NCBI RefSeq assembly: GCF_048771995.1
Contig: NC_133063.1
Location: forward strand, 17,732,063-17,796,062
Length of the DNA stretch: 64,000 nt
Reading direction: 5' to 3'
From: Taeniopygia guttata
Lineage: Eukaryota > Chordata > Aves > Passeriformes > Estrildidae
The notes beneath the pieces are model-generated. The model saw nothing but the letters and a program-made list of their open reading frames with translations. It searched no databases and had not been told where the DNA came from. Positions 37,201 through 47,700 of the stretch are shown here, one piece after another. How positions within the stretch are numbered: the stretch's first letter is position 1; each line of letters begins with the position of its first letter. A program made the position numbers and the translations under genes.

Positions 37201-40200
37201 TCCTTGGGGTTTGCACCATGTTAAATATCCTATATATGTTTAGACTGAATAGAAACTGCTTTTTCAGATTCAACTAAACCACTTTTAAAAGCTGTGAGTA
37301 CAGACAGCACAACCCAATTCCTCCAAGTCCTGCTAGGAATTGCAGGCAGAGTAGCAGTGTCTCCTGACAGATTGCATCACAACTTCCAATGTGACTTAAG
37401 TTGATTCATGTTGCCCCTTCTTCAGTAGGAGACATTATGGTAGTAATGTGCTGTTTCCCTGCCCTGTAATTGGTAGAAATATATTAATAGAAATCTGTCG
37501 TGCAGTCATTGAGGCTACATCAATTTCCAAACTGACTCTACTCTTGTTGTCTGCCAGAGATCAGAGGTCATGCACTGTTAATATGCAAGAAGACTAATTT
37601 ATACATATTGCATATCTACATTCAAATTTCTTTTGAATATTGAAGTAAATATTTAAAATAAACCAAACAATGTATTAATTCATGTTCCCATTGAGATTAT
37701 TTGTAAAGCTTCAATTTTAGACCAGGGTGAGAGGGGTGGTGTCTCTGTCTGCACATTTGCAAAAATTCCATATATAAGCAGAACAGAAGCTTTTGCGGAC
37801 CTTAAGAATAAATAGTACTAGGACCACATCTTCTGATTTAGACCAGTTGTGCAATGTGATGCTGTTTGAAGTTTTCACAAGGTTTTCTCTTAATCAGTTT
37901 CCCATAAACTGGAAATTAAAAGTGCATCTCACTGGTCTGTCACTCACAAATCTCTTTTCAATTTAGAATCAAATATGTTTTGTTTCCATACAGGTTTCAA
38001 GTACATGTTTCAGAAGTAGTTAGAATGTACTCTTTTGTTTCAGTGGCTGAGCAAGCAGAGTCTATTGATAATCCACTGCATGAAGCTGCCAAACGAGGTA
38101 TGTTCAGTGTTTCAGTTGTGTGAGCTAAAGGGCGATTTGCTTGTTTTCTATTATAATAGCAATAGTAATAACAATAACAACAATATTTATATAATAATTA
38201 TAATATAATATTTAGAATGAAGATGTTCTGCCTGTTTTGCTTGTCTTGCTTCTTGAGCAAGTTATCTGGTAAGGTTTACTGCTTTGAAAAGGTGAAATAC
38301 TGCCTGGTGGAATTGCCCTCTGTCTATACAGAGGAAGTGTGATACCATCCCTTGAACAACATAGGGATATAAACGTCTTCTGGGAATGGAAGAAAAGATA
38401 TTTGGTATGGCTTAGTATGACTTTGTCATTATTTGTTATGACTAGGTATTACTGGTTATTCAATGAATTATAAATCTTGCTGCTAATTGCTTCTTTCTTC
38501 TGAAGTTCATGGGACGACTGACACCATTTAGAAAGTACTGTTTACGTGTAATGGTTCTTTTAACTTTCCAAACAAAAAAAGATCATCAAAACTGATTTTG
38601 TCTTTCAGGCAATCTGAGCTGGTTGAGAGAGTGTTTGGATAATCGAGTTGGTGTCAATGGGTTAGACAAAGCTGGAAACACAGCTCTGTATTGGGCATGC
38701 CATGGAGGCCATAAAGGTATCAGAGCATTAATTTGAAATTATTTTTCTCTGGTTTTCTTGTTATGTTTGTTAGGCTGATGGATAAAATTGCACTGCTAAA
38801 TAATAAAGCCAGGCATTTTTCAATGTAATTCTATTTTTTTCTTTAATAAAAATCAGGCTAGGAGGTAGGTTCATCTCCATCCAAGTGCTATGTGTTTTGT
38901 TGTTGCTGTTGAAGAAAGCATGCTCATTAGTGTAACTTAAAGGCAGAGTCGAAGAAGGACAGATGAAAAAGAGCTGTGGTATTATTTGGGTTACTTCATG
39001 CAGAAGCATTTTTTGAGTAATTGTTTTTTGCCCAGTGAAGTTTGATTCACAAATTTTCATTAGCTGATTTGATTGGTTTTTCATTGAATCTTAACAACAG
39101 TGAATGCAAAAATAGCATAATTTCTTTCCACTAAATTCTTCTCTTATCTCTCCTTGTTTTCTGCAGATGTAGTAGATGTCCTGCTTACCCAGGCAAACCT
39201 AGAGTTAAACCAACAGGTAGGTTGAATCCATAGATCCTTAAGAGTAGAGGTGTGATGTTACTTACCCTTGGTAGAAGCTGAAAGTTTTTTTGCTGCATTT
39301 TAATCCTGTTGCTTTTCCCTCTAACTCCACAGAACAAATTGGGAGACACAGCTTTGCATGCTGCTGCATGGAAAGGTTATGCAGATATTGTAGAGATGCT
39401 GCTGGAAAAGGGTAAAGATCTTCACCAAGGTTTCAACAATCTGTGTACATACTAGAGTCCTGAATGTTTAATTTGTATTTCTTAAGTATTTCTGTATAAC
39501 TCAGGTACAGTCTTTAGCCAGCTCACCTGCCTGACTTGCAGGAAAAGTCTTGCAAAAAATTCTGGCCGCTGTGGAAAGTAGACATCTCACCAGGTCAAGA
39601 TAATTTCATCCTGCTTTACAAACAAAATTAGGCACTTAAACCCCAGAACAGCAATGACATGTGCTTCTTAAAAAGGAAGAGCAGCCAGCAAGTTTCCTGA
39701 ACAGCTGTAGCTTATGCAAGAGCATCCAAAGCTTTTGGTCTGCTTCAGGGTAGTCAGCAGCTCAGATTCCCTTGTCCATTACTGTTCTACCCACATTAGC
39801 GAAAGACATATCATAATGGCATTGGTTGAGAAATAACTGGGACTGTGATTCATGATGAAAATTTTCTTCATGAAGGGGCAAGAACAGATCTGAAAAACAA
39901 CGAGAAGAAACTGGCTTTAGATATGGCAACAAACGCAGCTTGTGCTTCCTTGCTTAAGAAGAAACAGAGCGCAGGTATTTTTGATTTTGTTTTTCTGATA
40001 ATTTTGCTTTTGGAGAATTAATACTTTAGCCAAATACCAATATACTGATAGCCATAAAAACGATTTGGCAGGTACATGGGCTAAGAATTGTGTTTGGAAG
40101 GGCTTGCTTGAGGGAGTTAGTTAGAGCTACAATAGAAAGACAGTTGATCACATTCCATGCTGCTGACTCCACACACAATACCACCTTGTATCAGCAAGAG

Positions 40201-42254
40201 GCACAAGAGTTCAGAAGGTGTGAAAATACTAAGGGAAGATACAAAAATAGACGACAGGCCCTTCAGGCAAAATGAAAGCAAGGATGGAGCATACCACAAG
40301 GAAGAGGGTACAAGAATAAAGCAATGTCCTTGTCTTTCTCCATATGTTTGTCTGCTCCTCCAAACTTAAGCCAAACAGGCACCAATGGATGATCCTCCTT
40401 TTCATACTGCTAAATTTTTTTGCTTTCTTATTTCTGTGTGTCTCTGAGTGACTGAGAAATAAAGAAAGAATGCTTTCAGGTGTTAATTAAAACAGTCTCA
40501 CTGACTCCAACTGTGTCTTTGTCTCTCCTAATAGCACAGTGTCCATGTCCAAAAGAGTTAGAGGCTATTTTAAAAAGCTAAAGACTGAATTGTCCAGTGT
40601 TGTGTAACTACTATTGCCTGTAGCTTTCGGTAAGCTGAAGTAAGGCTGGAAACTCTTAAGTGAAACAAGAAATTACTTTAAAACACAGGCAGGGTTATAG
40701 TTGAGTTTGGTGGGATATGCAGTACAGCAGTTGTATCATCTCAGGTCTAGTGAGAACAGAGGGAGTGCTAACCTGCAGGAGCCTAGAGGTTATGGTAATT
40801 AAATTGAGGAATAGCTGACTGCAACTTGAGAAGGTCAGGAAGAGCAATTGCAACAAAATTATTGTTCTGCTCTTTGGTAGAGGTAAAATCAGGATTTCCC
40901 AGAAAACTGGCAAATTATTTCTCCCAATCTTGGTTCTTAAGAAAGCAGTTGTAAAAAAAGGCAGATAACCTTCTCTAGGTGTGTGTGCGTGTATGTACAT
41001 AAATATATATATATATATGTGTATATATATATATATATATATACACACCTTTCTATCTTCACATATACATACATTAATTCATACATATATAATACTTTAA
41101 ATATGTGTATATAATTATATATATTATATAATACTTTCCTAAAGTTACTTGATCCCTATTTGGAACACGTCATTCATCTTTGCATGTTGCTTGTAGGCAC
41201 CTGGTACAGGTGTTTTCTCTCTTCTGATGTCCCAATAATTATACTAATGTTTTACTTCCTGATGCTAAGTAGCTAATCTGTATAACTAATCTACTTCTTC
41301 ACGCCCTTTAAATAAATTTTGTTTCAATGAGTAACTGATTTTTTGTCTTTAGTCACTGCATCTGTCACCAGAGTCGGGTAATTTCACTCCCTGTCTTTTT
41401 TTTCTTGCCTTGATAGAACAATTGATATTCTCAGTGTAACTCGGTTTCAGTATTAGCATCCTTGTTCATTTTTCTGTCTCAGCTTGGAATTTTATAATAT
41501 CTCTGACACTTCTGATCTGTATACTTTTCTTGCATTTTGTATTTTCTTGTTTATTTTTACTAATTTAATTTTTCTGTCTCTGTTCTCTGCATTTAAGTAT
41601 TTTCTATGTCTGGATGTGAATCTCTGTTCTTTTTCAGAGGTTCAGTTCTATATCAGCAGTCTTCTCCCTTGTTCCTGTTTGCATAAGGCTTCTGTCATAG
41701 TACATCTCTAAAAGTGTTTTGTTGGAGGAAGCTTACTTTGTCTCCACTTCAATGTTCAGATTTATGTTTTACATGTACAGACAGATATTCAAATGTCAAT
41801 TGCTGAAGTACATTCTAAAAAATTAAAATTATTAAAATCATATCATAGAAATACAAAAAGATTGTGTTAATTGTGCTGCTAAACGGGGGCAGAAGAAATG
41901 TACAGAAGAAATTTAATTTGTACTTTATTGAAATATGACCCCTTCAGCACAGGGCTCTGCAATTTCTTCTCTTCCTGTTCTCCCTTTGCTGTTCCTTCTC
42001 CTAAAAATGAGAATCATTTTTTTCACTTAGATTTCTTTTCTCAAAACAGTTGAGCAGGTTAATTTTAAACTTACTCATTTTTCTTGTTCCAGAAATCTAG
42101 GATAACATGGGTTATCACTCCTATGAATTATGTCAGTCTTGTTTCCTCTGTGCCTGGTATTTTCAGTACTCTTTTTAAATTTTGCTTCTTTGCAGGTACA
42201 GTCCGAACATTGAGTAATGCAGAGGAATACCTTGATGATGAAGACTCCGATTAG
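25242..42254 (+). CDS. OSTF1: Osteoclast-stimulating factor 1 (SH3/ankyrin adaptor)
   Basis: Ten plus-strand exons with GT-AG junctions join without a phase error to 214 residues, the same length as human OSTF1. It is a cytoplasmic adaptor that acts indirectly in osteoclast formation. Order: proline-rich start [13 protein letters not shown]3 domain about 12-71 with [21 protein letters not shown] and GLIPSNYV; ankyrin repeats about 72-168 ([60 protein letters not shown]); and an acidic tail [14 protein letters not shown]. The start is the ATG at 25242 in the CpG island. The 10.7-kb first intron separates a 34-base coding exon from the rest and contains an old CR1 fragment. The protein is almost identical to its mammalian orthologue as I recall it. 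Confidence 0.97.
25276..29767. other. OSTF1: OSTF1 intron 1, part before the CR1
   Basis: The rest of the CpG island to about 25740, then AT-rich intron. A 26-bp inverted repeat lies at about 27472-27497 and a cluster of AGCTCTCAG units at about 26900-26940. No coding match. Confidence 0.8.
29768..30292 (+). mobile_element. CR1 LINE fragment (plus strand)
   Basis: About 525 bp matching the 3' part of CR1: AGAGGAAAAGGACCTG, GGCCACTGGCATCCTGGCCTG, CCAGTTCTGGGCCCCTCA, GGCTGAGGGAGCTGGGG, GGAGAAAAGGAGGCTCAGG and GTTTGTCAGGTATTGGAA follow in the CR1 order. The usual CR1 tail is missing, and scattered substitutions and gaps suggest an old, inactive copy. Confidence 0.9.
30293..35960. other. OSTF1: OSTF1 intron 1, part after the CR1
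   Basis: 5.7 kb of AT-rich intron. It holds a T-rich tract at about 33969-34030 and a block at about 31780-32560 that looks unlike the surrounding DNA and may be an old interspersed repeat (see findings). No exon is recognised. Confidence 0.75.
35961..36007 (+). CDS. OSTF1: OSTF1 coding exon 2 (SH3 start)
   Basis: A T-rich acceptor tract ends in TTTTAG. The exon completes Gly12 and encodes [15 protein letters not shown], the first SH3 strands with the ALYTF motif. The donor is GTAAGT. Confidence 0.97.
36008..36640. other. OSTF1: OSTF1 intron 2
   Basis: 0.63 kb. Nothing is recognised apart from the T run before the acceptor. Confidence 0.85.
36641..36691 (+). CDS. OSTF1: OSTF1 coding exon 3 (SH3)
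   Basis: 51 bases, 17 whole codons: [17 protein letters not shown], the acidic RT-loop part of the SH3 domain. It follows a run of 17 T and AAG, with a GTGAGT donor. Confidence 0.97.
36775..36838 (+). CDS. OSTF1: OSTF1 coding exon 4 (SH3 end)
   Basis: It encodes [21 protein letters not shown] plus one base. WW and the PSNY motif are ligand-binding residues typical of SH3 domains. The intron before it is only 83 bases. Confidence 0.97.
36839..38043. other. OSTF1: OSTF1 intron 4
   Basis: 1.2 kb. No repeat or exon is recognised. Confidence 0.85.
38044..38097 (+). CDS. OSTF1: OSTF1 coding exon 5
   Basis: It encodes (V)[17 protein letters not shown] with split codons on both sides. This links the SH3 domain to the first ankyrin helix. 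Confidence 0.96.
38098..38608. other. OSTF1: OSTF1 intron 5
   Basis: 0.5 kb with an AAT/AAC-rich simple tract at about 38155-38215. Confidence 0.85.
38609..38716 (+). CDS. OSTF1: OSTF1 coding exon 6 (ankyrin)
   Basis: 35 full codons from [17 protein letters not shown] to [11 protein letters not shown], with split codons at both ends; ankyrin repeat core with the [13 protein letters not shown] signature. Confidence 0.97.
38717..39166. other. OSTF1: OSTF1 intron 6
   Basis: 0.45 kb. Nothing is recognised. Confidence 0.85.
39167..39216 (+). CDS. OSTF1: OSTF1 coding exon 7 (ankyrin)
   Basis: It completes Asp120 and encodes [16 protein letters not shown]. The acceptor is TTCTGCAG and the donor GTAGGT. 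Confidence 0.96.
39333..39411 (+). CDS. OSTF1: OSTF1 coding exon 8 (ankyrin)
   Basis: [20 protein letters not shown] then EMLLEK plus one base: an almost consensus ankyrin repeat ([13 protein letters not shown]). The donor is GTAAAG. Confidence 0.97.
39412..39875. other. OSTF1: OSTF1 intron 8
   Basis: 0.46 kb. Nothing is recognised. Confidence 0.85.
39876..39974 (+). CDS. OSTF1: OSTF1 coding exon 9
   Basis: It encodes (G)[20 protein letters not shown] then [12 protein letters not shown] plus one base, the last ankyrin-like helices. The donor GTATTT is weak compared with the others, but phase and protein similarity support it. Confidence 0.94.
39975..42195. other. OSTF1: OSTF1 intron 9
   Basis: 2.2 kb with a TA-type microsatellite. 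No exon is recognised; the final acceptor is CTTTGCAG. Confidence 0.85.
40981..41043. repeat. TG/TA microsatellite
   Basis: A GTGTGTGC start followed by two TATATA runs interrupted by TGTG, then ACACAC. A second AT-rich stretch follows at about 41090-41130. Confidence 0.9.
42196..42254 (+). CDS. OSTF1: OSTF1 coding exon 10 (last)
   Basis: It encodes (G)[18 protein letters not shown] and TAG. This acidic C-terminus is diagnostic of OSTF1. Confidence 0.97.
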
Positions 42255-43212
42255 CTTTTTAAACTCCATATGGAAAACTATAACGTGCATTGTTTTCAAA
42301 ACATATCTTCACAGCTGTACAAATATCTCACTTAGAGTACTGCAATATAGCATATTAATGAGAGGGTGAAATCCTGCTTTGCAAAGGAATAATCTTCATG
42401 TAGCCAGATGATGTCACATTTCAAATCAGAGTTCCTTTTTGGAATTATCACAGAGAAAGTGTGGCGTACCTTTATCACTGAATATGGCAGAGAACTATCT
42501 TCTAAATTCACAGGTTTCATCTCAGGCCTTCCCAGCAAGTACCATGTATCTCTGGAATACTGAGAAGTCCTTGTGGGACAGCAGGACACCACTGCTAATT
42601 TTTTGCCAAATCCCACTGGATATATATTCTTTCATGCAGCTAATGCTGACAATCAGTACTGGCTGGCAAGCATAAATGGAGATGCTGCCATAGAGAGGGT
42701 CAATTATTTGCCCTCATGGGAGACAGAATTGCAAGGTTTGATTTTTAATTTTGGTAAAATTTTTTCCCTTCCTTCCTCCATTCTTCTAAATGACCTGAGA
42801 CAATCTGCCTCAGGAATGCTTTGTCTTCTCTGTTGCTGTGGGCCCAGTCCCTGAAATGTAACACAGGTGAAAGGCTTGCTTAAGTCAAATTTGCTTTAGA
42901 AATTCACTTGGACTTTGTGGCTTGATTATTTTGCTTTCTGAAGTGTATAATGCTGAAACTATTTGTAGTGAAAGGAAGACAAAATATTTTTATATTTATC
43001 CTGCCTAATTTTTTTAATACTGATCTTTGCTTTTATTTTTTGCAAGTGCTCTTATGTCTTGTCCTAAATTACCTCAAAGATTAGGTGTGTTTGAAGTAAT
43101 GAGGGAAGATGTGCATCAAATATACCACAGGCATCTTTAGAAGAGATACCTGAAGCTGAATGAACATTTTTAAAATGTATTGCTGCTTCCTGTGAATTAA
43201 AGAAAAATGGAA

Positions 43213-43218
43213 AATAAA
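43213..43218 (+). terminator. OSTF1: Candidate OSTF1 poly(A) signal (proximal)
   Basis: AATAAA about 960 bases after the stop codon, comparable with the short 3' UTR of mammalian OSTF1. Use is not provable from sequence. Confidence 0.4.
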
Positions 43219-43484
43219 TTCAGCTAATTTAAAGCTTCCCAGCAGAGTTGAAAATTAGTATTTCCTTCAGATTGCTCAAGTAGCTGTAGCCGAATATTGC
43301 ACATTTCTGAGAGATACTTTCTTATTGTGATGGTAAGTAAATGTTACAAGTATTTGAGATATAATCTCATTTTCAATTTTTTGTTGCTAACTTCTCTAAT
43401 AGAGACTTTTAACAAACTCATTCTAACGCAGCAATCTGTGATACTAAAACAAAACCAAAAAAATGAGAAAAATAAGGACAAAAA

Positions 43485-43546
43485 AAAGCTCTTGTGAAAG
43501 ACTGGGGATAAATTAAAAGCTCTTGTGGAAGTCTGGGGATAAATGA
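43485..43546. repeat. 31-bp tandem duplication in the OSTF1 3' region
   Basis: Two adjacent 31-bp copies (AAAGCTCTTGTGRAAG then WCTGGGGATAAAT) differing at only three positions. Confidence 0.9.
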
Positions 43547-44608
43547 AAATCACACTAAGTATTTAAGAGATTTTTAAAAGTCTAGAGCACTCCTAATTTC
43601 CCATTTTTAAAAATACATTGAGCCAGATTTTTATTTTTATCATCCCACAAAGAACTAGATGGTGGAGTACAGCTTGTTAAGCCATTACCAAAGAAGGCAG
43701 TGTTTGATTGACCAGAACTGTTTAAGGTGGGGACATTGCACAAGCAGTCATCTGCAGATGTAATTCTAGACTGTTTAAATGTTAAACTTATAGAACAATG
43801 TTTTAGCCCTATGCAATACTATGGTTACATGAACAGTGATGTTTTATTTTGTGTGAACTTGAAGATACTAGAGGGAAAGAAATAAAAACCAAACCCACCA
43901 ATTTTTTCTCTCTAGCTTTGATTAGAATGGTTGTCAAACATAACTCATTATATTTGAGACTGTTGTGCTTCACATTTTATCAGCCAGCTCTTTTACTAGC
44001 TCAGCCTTTTATAATAGTAAAGCCACATGTTATACTGCATACTGTTGATTAAAATTACACAGTTGCAAAGTGCAAGCTTTAAAGTCCTGTAATGAGAGGC
44101 AAGAAGGTTCAGGTATCTGTTACATGAGTCTTTTTCCTGCAAAAACAAAGCTCACAAGTTTAAAATTCTTCAGTGTCACAGGACATGGAGAGAATGGCTC
44201 AAATCACTGTTTTTTCTGTGGGGCTTTGAAGGCAGAGTCTCTATTCATAAATAACTCTTAATGTAATGTTTTCTGCTGCCATGGGTGCATCAGCCTACAA
44301 GGAAGAGGTTATGCTCCTGTCTGTGTAATTAACAGCTGCCAGAAGACCCTGTGTTCTTCTGCAGACAGATCTAAGTGCTGTACAGGAATGGGGACAGAAG
44401 CACAAGTTGAGCCCAAGGATTGTATCCAGAGTTCTTGCCAGAGTGTCCTGAAAGAAGCACATTTACATCAAAATGCACCTATGGAGTGCTGTCATTTTTT
44501 TCCAGGACAAAAATTACTGCTTTTTGTTTTTTCCCTGCAACTTTGTTTTTCTTTATGAAACTGTCTATTCATCTTGTGAAATACAAATCACTGTGAAAGC
44601 TTTCAGGC

Positions 44609-44614
44609 AATAAA
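44609..44614 (+). terminator. OSTF1: Candidate OSTF1 poly(A) signal (distal)
   Basis: AATAAA followed within 10 bases by ACTTTTTGTCT, a T/GT-rich downstream element, about 2.36 kb after the stop. Confidence 0.35.
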
Positions 44615-44643
44615 TTACTTTTTGTCTAACTCCAAGAGTAAAG

Positions 44644-44712
44644 TTTTGATTAAAAACAAAACAAACAAAAAAAAACAAACCAACACAATAAAAAAAATCC
44701 AAAAACCCCAAG
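44644..44712. repeat. A/C-rich low-complexity tract
   Basis: AAAC and AAAAAC units just after the distal OSTF1 poly(A) candidate. Confidence 0.85.
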
Positions 44713-47700
44713 ACAAATGTCTTACAGCTAGAAGAAATTACAGCTGGAGTAAGCTAATACAGCGTCTTACTAGTTATGCAAACCTACTTGCTCCCACTAC
44801 TTTTCTTCAATGTTTGTACTACTACAGACTTACTTGACTTCAAGACTTTTTCCAAAGGCAGGTACATTCAGGTATGTAGCAATAAGAAAAACAGGGGATT
44901 TAGGAATAGCAAAAGGAAAGTTTTCAAGCTCATGGTATCTTAGAATTGAAAATTGAAATTCTGGTCTTCATACTTCTGGTTGAATTAATGTTTGTGCTTT
45001 TCTATTGAAAATCAGCTGTGTTCCCATCAGAAATTTTGTGCTGTTAGGGAATAGAAATTGTTTGGACTGATTTGAGGCTCTTGGAAACTGAATTAGTACT
45101 TTTTCTGTTGGCTTCATCAGAGGAATCAAATGCTTGATCCCTGTTTTATAGAAGGAAAAAACGGGACATTTCTTGCATTGTCTTTAGTATAGTTATTGGA
45201 TTCTTGATAATTTTGAAGTTAATATGTTGTTTTTCTAAGACAAAGCCCATCTTACTGAATTCCACTCTTATGCGTCCTATCAACTGAAATGTAATTTGCC
45301 TAAAACAGTTAAGGTCACACTAAATATTTAAACTGAGTGGCTCATTTTCTAACAGTCTCCAACTTTGAACACTGACTTCTTATTTCTGGAGATATTAATG
45401 TGTTTCTTGTGTTTGAGTTTTATATCAAAGACCAAAGATTGCTGAAAGTAAGTTAGCCTGACCTTGTGGCCATTTAATTTAAATACTGCAAAGTCAGATG
45501 TTTGAGCATGCAGTGCACATCAAAATTAAAAATTTGTTTGCAGTCATTGCCACCTTCTAAGGAAACCATTGAAACCACGGAACAGAGTAACAAATAATGG
45601 ACCATCAGTCATCTGCTTCATGAGACCGATAAAAGCTGAAGTTACTGGAAGTGTTTCAGGACAATATTAGTCAACCGTACTTTGATCTTATCAGGAGACA
45701 AAAACAAGCAGAAATAGTTTTGAAGAACTTGGAACAGAAATCTTCATAAAAAATTAGTTTGATACAAAATCAATATCCTAATTTGCTAAATAAATAAAAA
45801 AGTAAGAGCTGGGTTGGTTTTGGTTTTTTTTTTTTTTTTTTTGAAGCTATGCATTTAACCAACAGAAGCTAAAAATAAGACAATACTACAAAAGCATTTC
45901 AGAAGAAAAAGTGATTTTACATCACTAGTTCTGGAACAGAATGTAGACTGGTGGTAGTGTCTGCCTGTGGCAGAAAAAAACTGCCAAGTGCCCATTTACC
46001 TGATGCCTGTTGTTTCCTAACTGAGAGTTGATGCTGAAGATGATGTCCCATCTGCGGCCTTTTCTAGAAAGTCACATCATTACTTAATCCTCCGATCAAG
46101 GTTAGTAGTCCGCCTTTGAGCTCTGTAGAGTAGTCCGTAGAACACCAGAGAATTCTGGAAGACTTTCCTCTTGTGACATTGCTAACCTATGAGCAATGCC
46201 ACTGGGAAAAGTAGTGTGGTCCAGTTAATGTTCAGCCCTCACAGTTACAAAAACAGTATTGTTTCCTGTGGTTGTGAGCAACTCCTGAAATCAGAGGCTG
46301 AAGGAATCTCTTGCAGAGATAATGGTATTTTAGGTGGGATTTTTAAAGTAAATGTGCAGCAGTACAGAACTTGTCAGGCTACCAGCACTCAGCTGTTACA
46401 TGTGTCAAGTTTATGCAGGCAAGAAAGGGTCTGTAACTTGCACTGTTCCCTTGCAAGTTACTCCTTTCCCTGAAATTCTGAAGCACACATTAGAGTAACT
46501 GTCTGTTCTGTTCTTTTTCTTTATATCCAGAAATGGACTTCTCACTTTAAGGAAATTTAGTGAGATTTAATATAAAATTGGTAGGAAGACTCAAAGTGCC
46601 ACAAGAAAATAGGACATTGGGAAGTTTGATATGATCATACTTCTGATTTGAAATCTCAAGCAAGTCTCTGGAGTCCAGTGAAGATACATGAGCAATGGAG
46701 GAACTCTCTTGTTAAGCTCAGAACAAACCTGTATTTGTTTTCTTGATTTACATTGTAAAATGTAAATAATGTACATAAAGTACATTTTTGCTCACAGCTT
46801 TACTGCAGTCACACACCAATTATGTCTACAGGGACATAATGAAATTAATGACCATCTTCAATCTGTTTTGACCATCTTCAGACTTGCTTAACATAAAATT
46901 AGAATCAAATGCTCACAATTTATGTTCAATTTCAATGTGTCTTTCCTGTTCAGCAGACTTATACAGCACATGTAGTTTCATAGTGTTAGTAAATTACTCA
47001 GACTTTGTTAATTAAAAGCTCTATTTTTATCTTTTCATATCATTTACCTTTTATGGTAAGAGATGGTACATTTCATATAATCCAAAATTCCTTAAAAACT
47101 GGTATATATTATTCTCAATCTATCAATTTTTCACTTTGCTTTTATACTTTTCCTGAAGATTCCTGTTTAAGCCATTTTCCTAGAAAATTCCAGCTGCATA
47201 GCTATGAGTTTGAAATGGAAGAAGAATGAAAAAATAAAAATTATGTCTGGCCTACATGCATTTACACTGAAAGCAAAAGCAAAAACCATTTTGTTGACCA
47301 AAACATTGTGTTAGACGTAGATTGAGTAGTGGGCATTGTAATTAAGAGAAACTTAGATTGATTAGCCTGAGCTAGCATTTACTTTAGCTTTAACAACCCC
47401 CATCTAGTCAGAGAATGTAATTTCAAGTTACAATTCTATGAGTACTTTTCTAAAAAACAGTTTCCACATGGTGTTACAACAGTGGAGAGTCATGTCATAA
47501 TACAATTTTGATCAAATTTCATTCTGCTAAAAGATTATAGAGTGCTCTGTAGTGAGACAAGGATAATTCAAAAGTTCAGATCAGAGGCTTAACCACAGCG
47601 AGCATTTTCTCATCTGTTGGACAATATCAGAAGAATTTTCATAGGCTTTTTCCAGCTAGTGCTGAAAGTTTTTATTTACTTCCACTAGGTATGACAAGAT

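Larger units (their letters stand above)
42255..44630 (+). other. OSTF1: OSTF1 3' UTR region (end uncertain)
   Basis: Sequence downstream of the TAG. AATAAA hexamers occur at 43213, 43881 and 44609. The last is followed by a T-rich stretch and is a good distal candidate. Open frames here are short and without recognisable domains. Confidence 0.5.
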
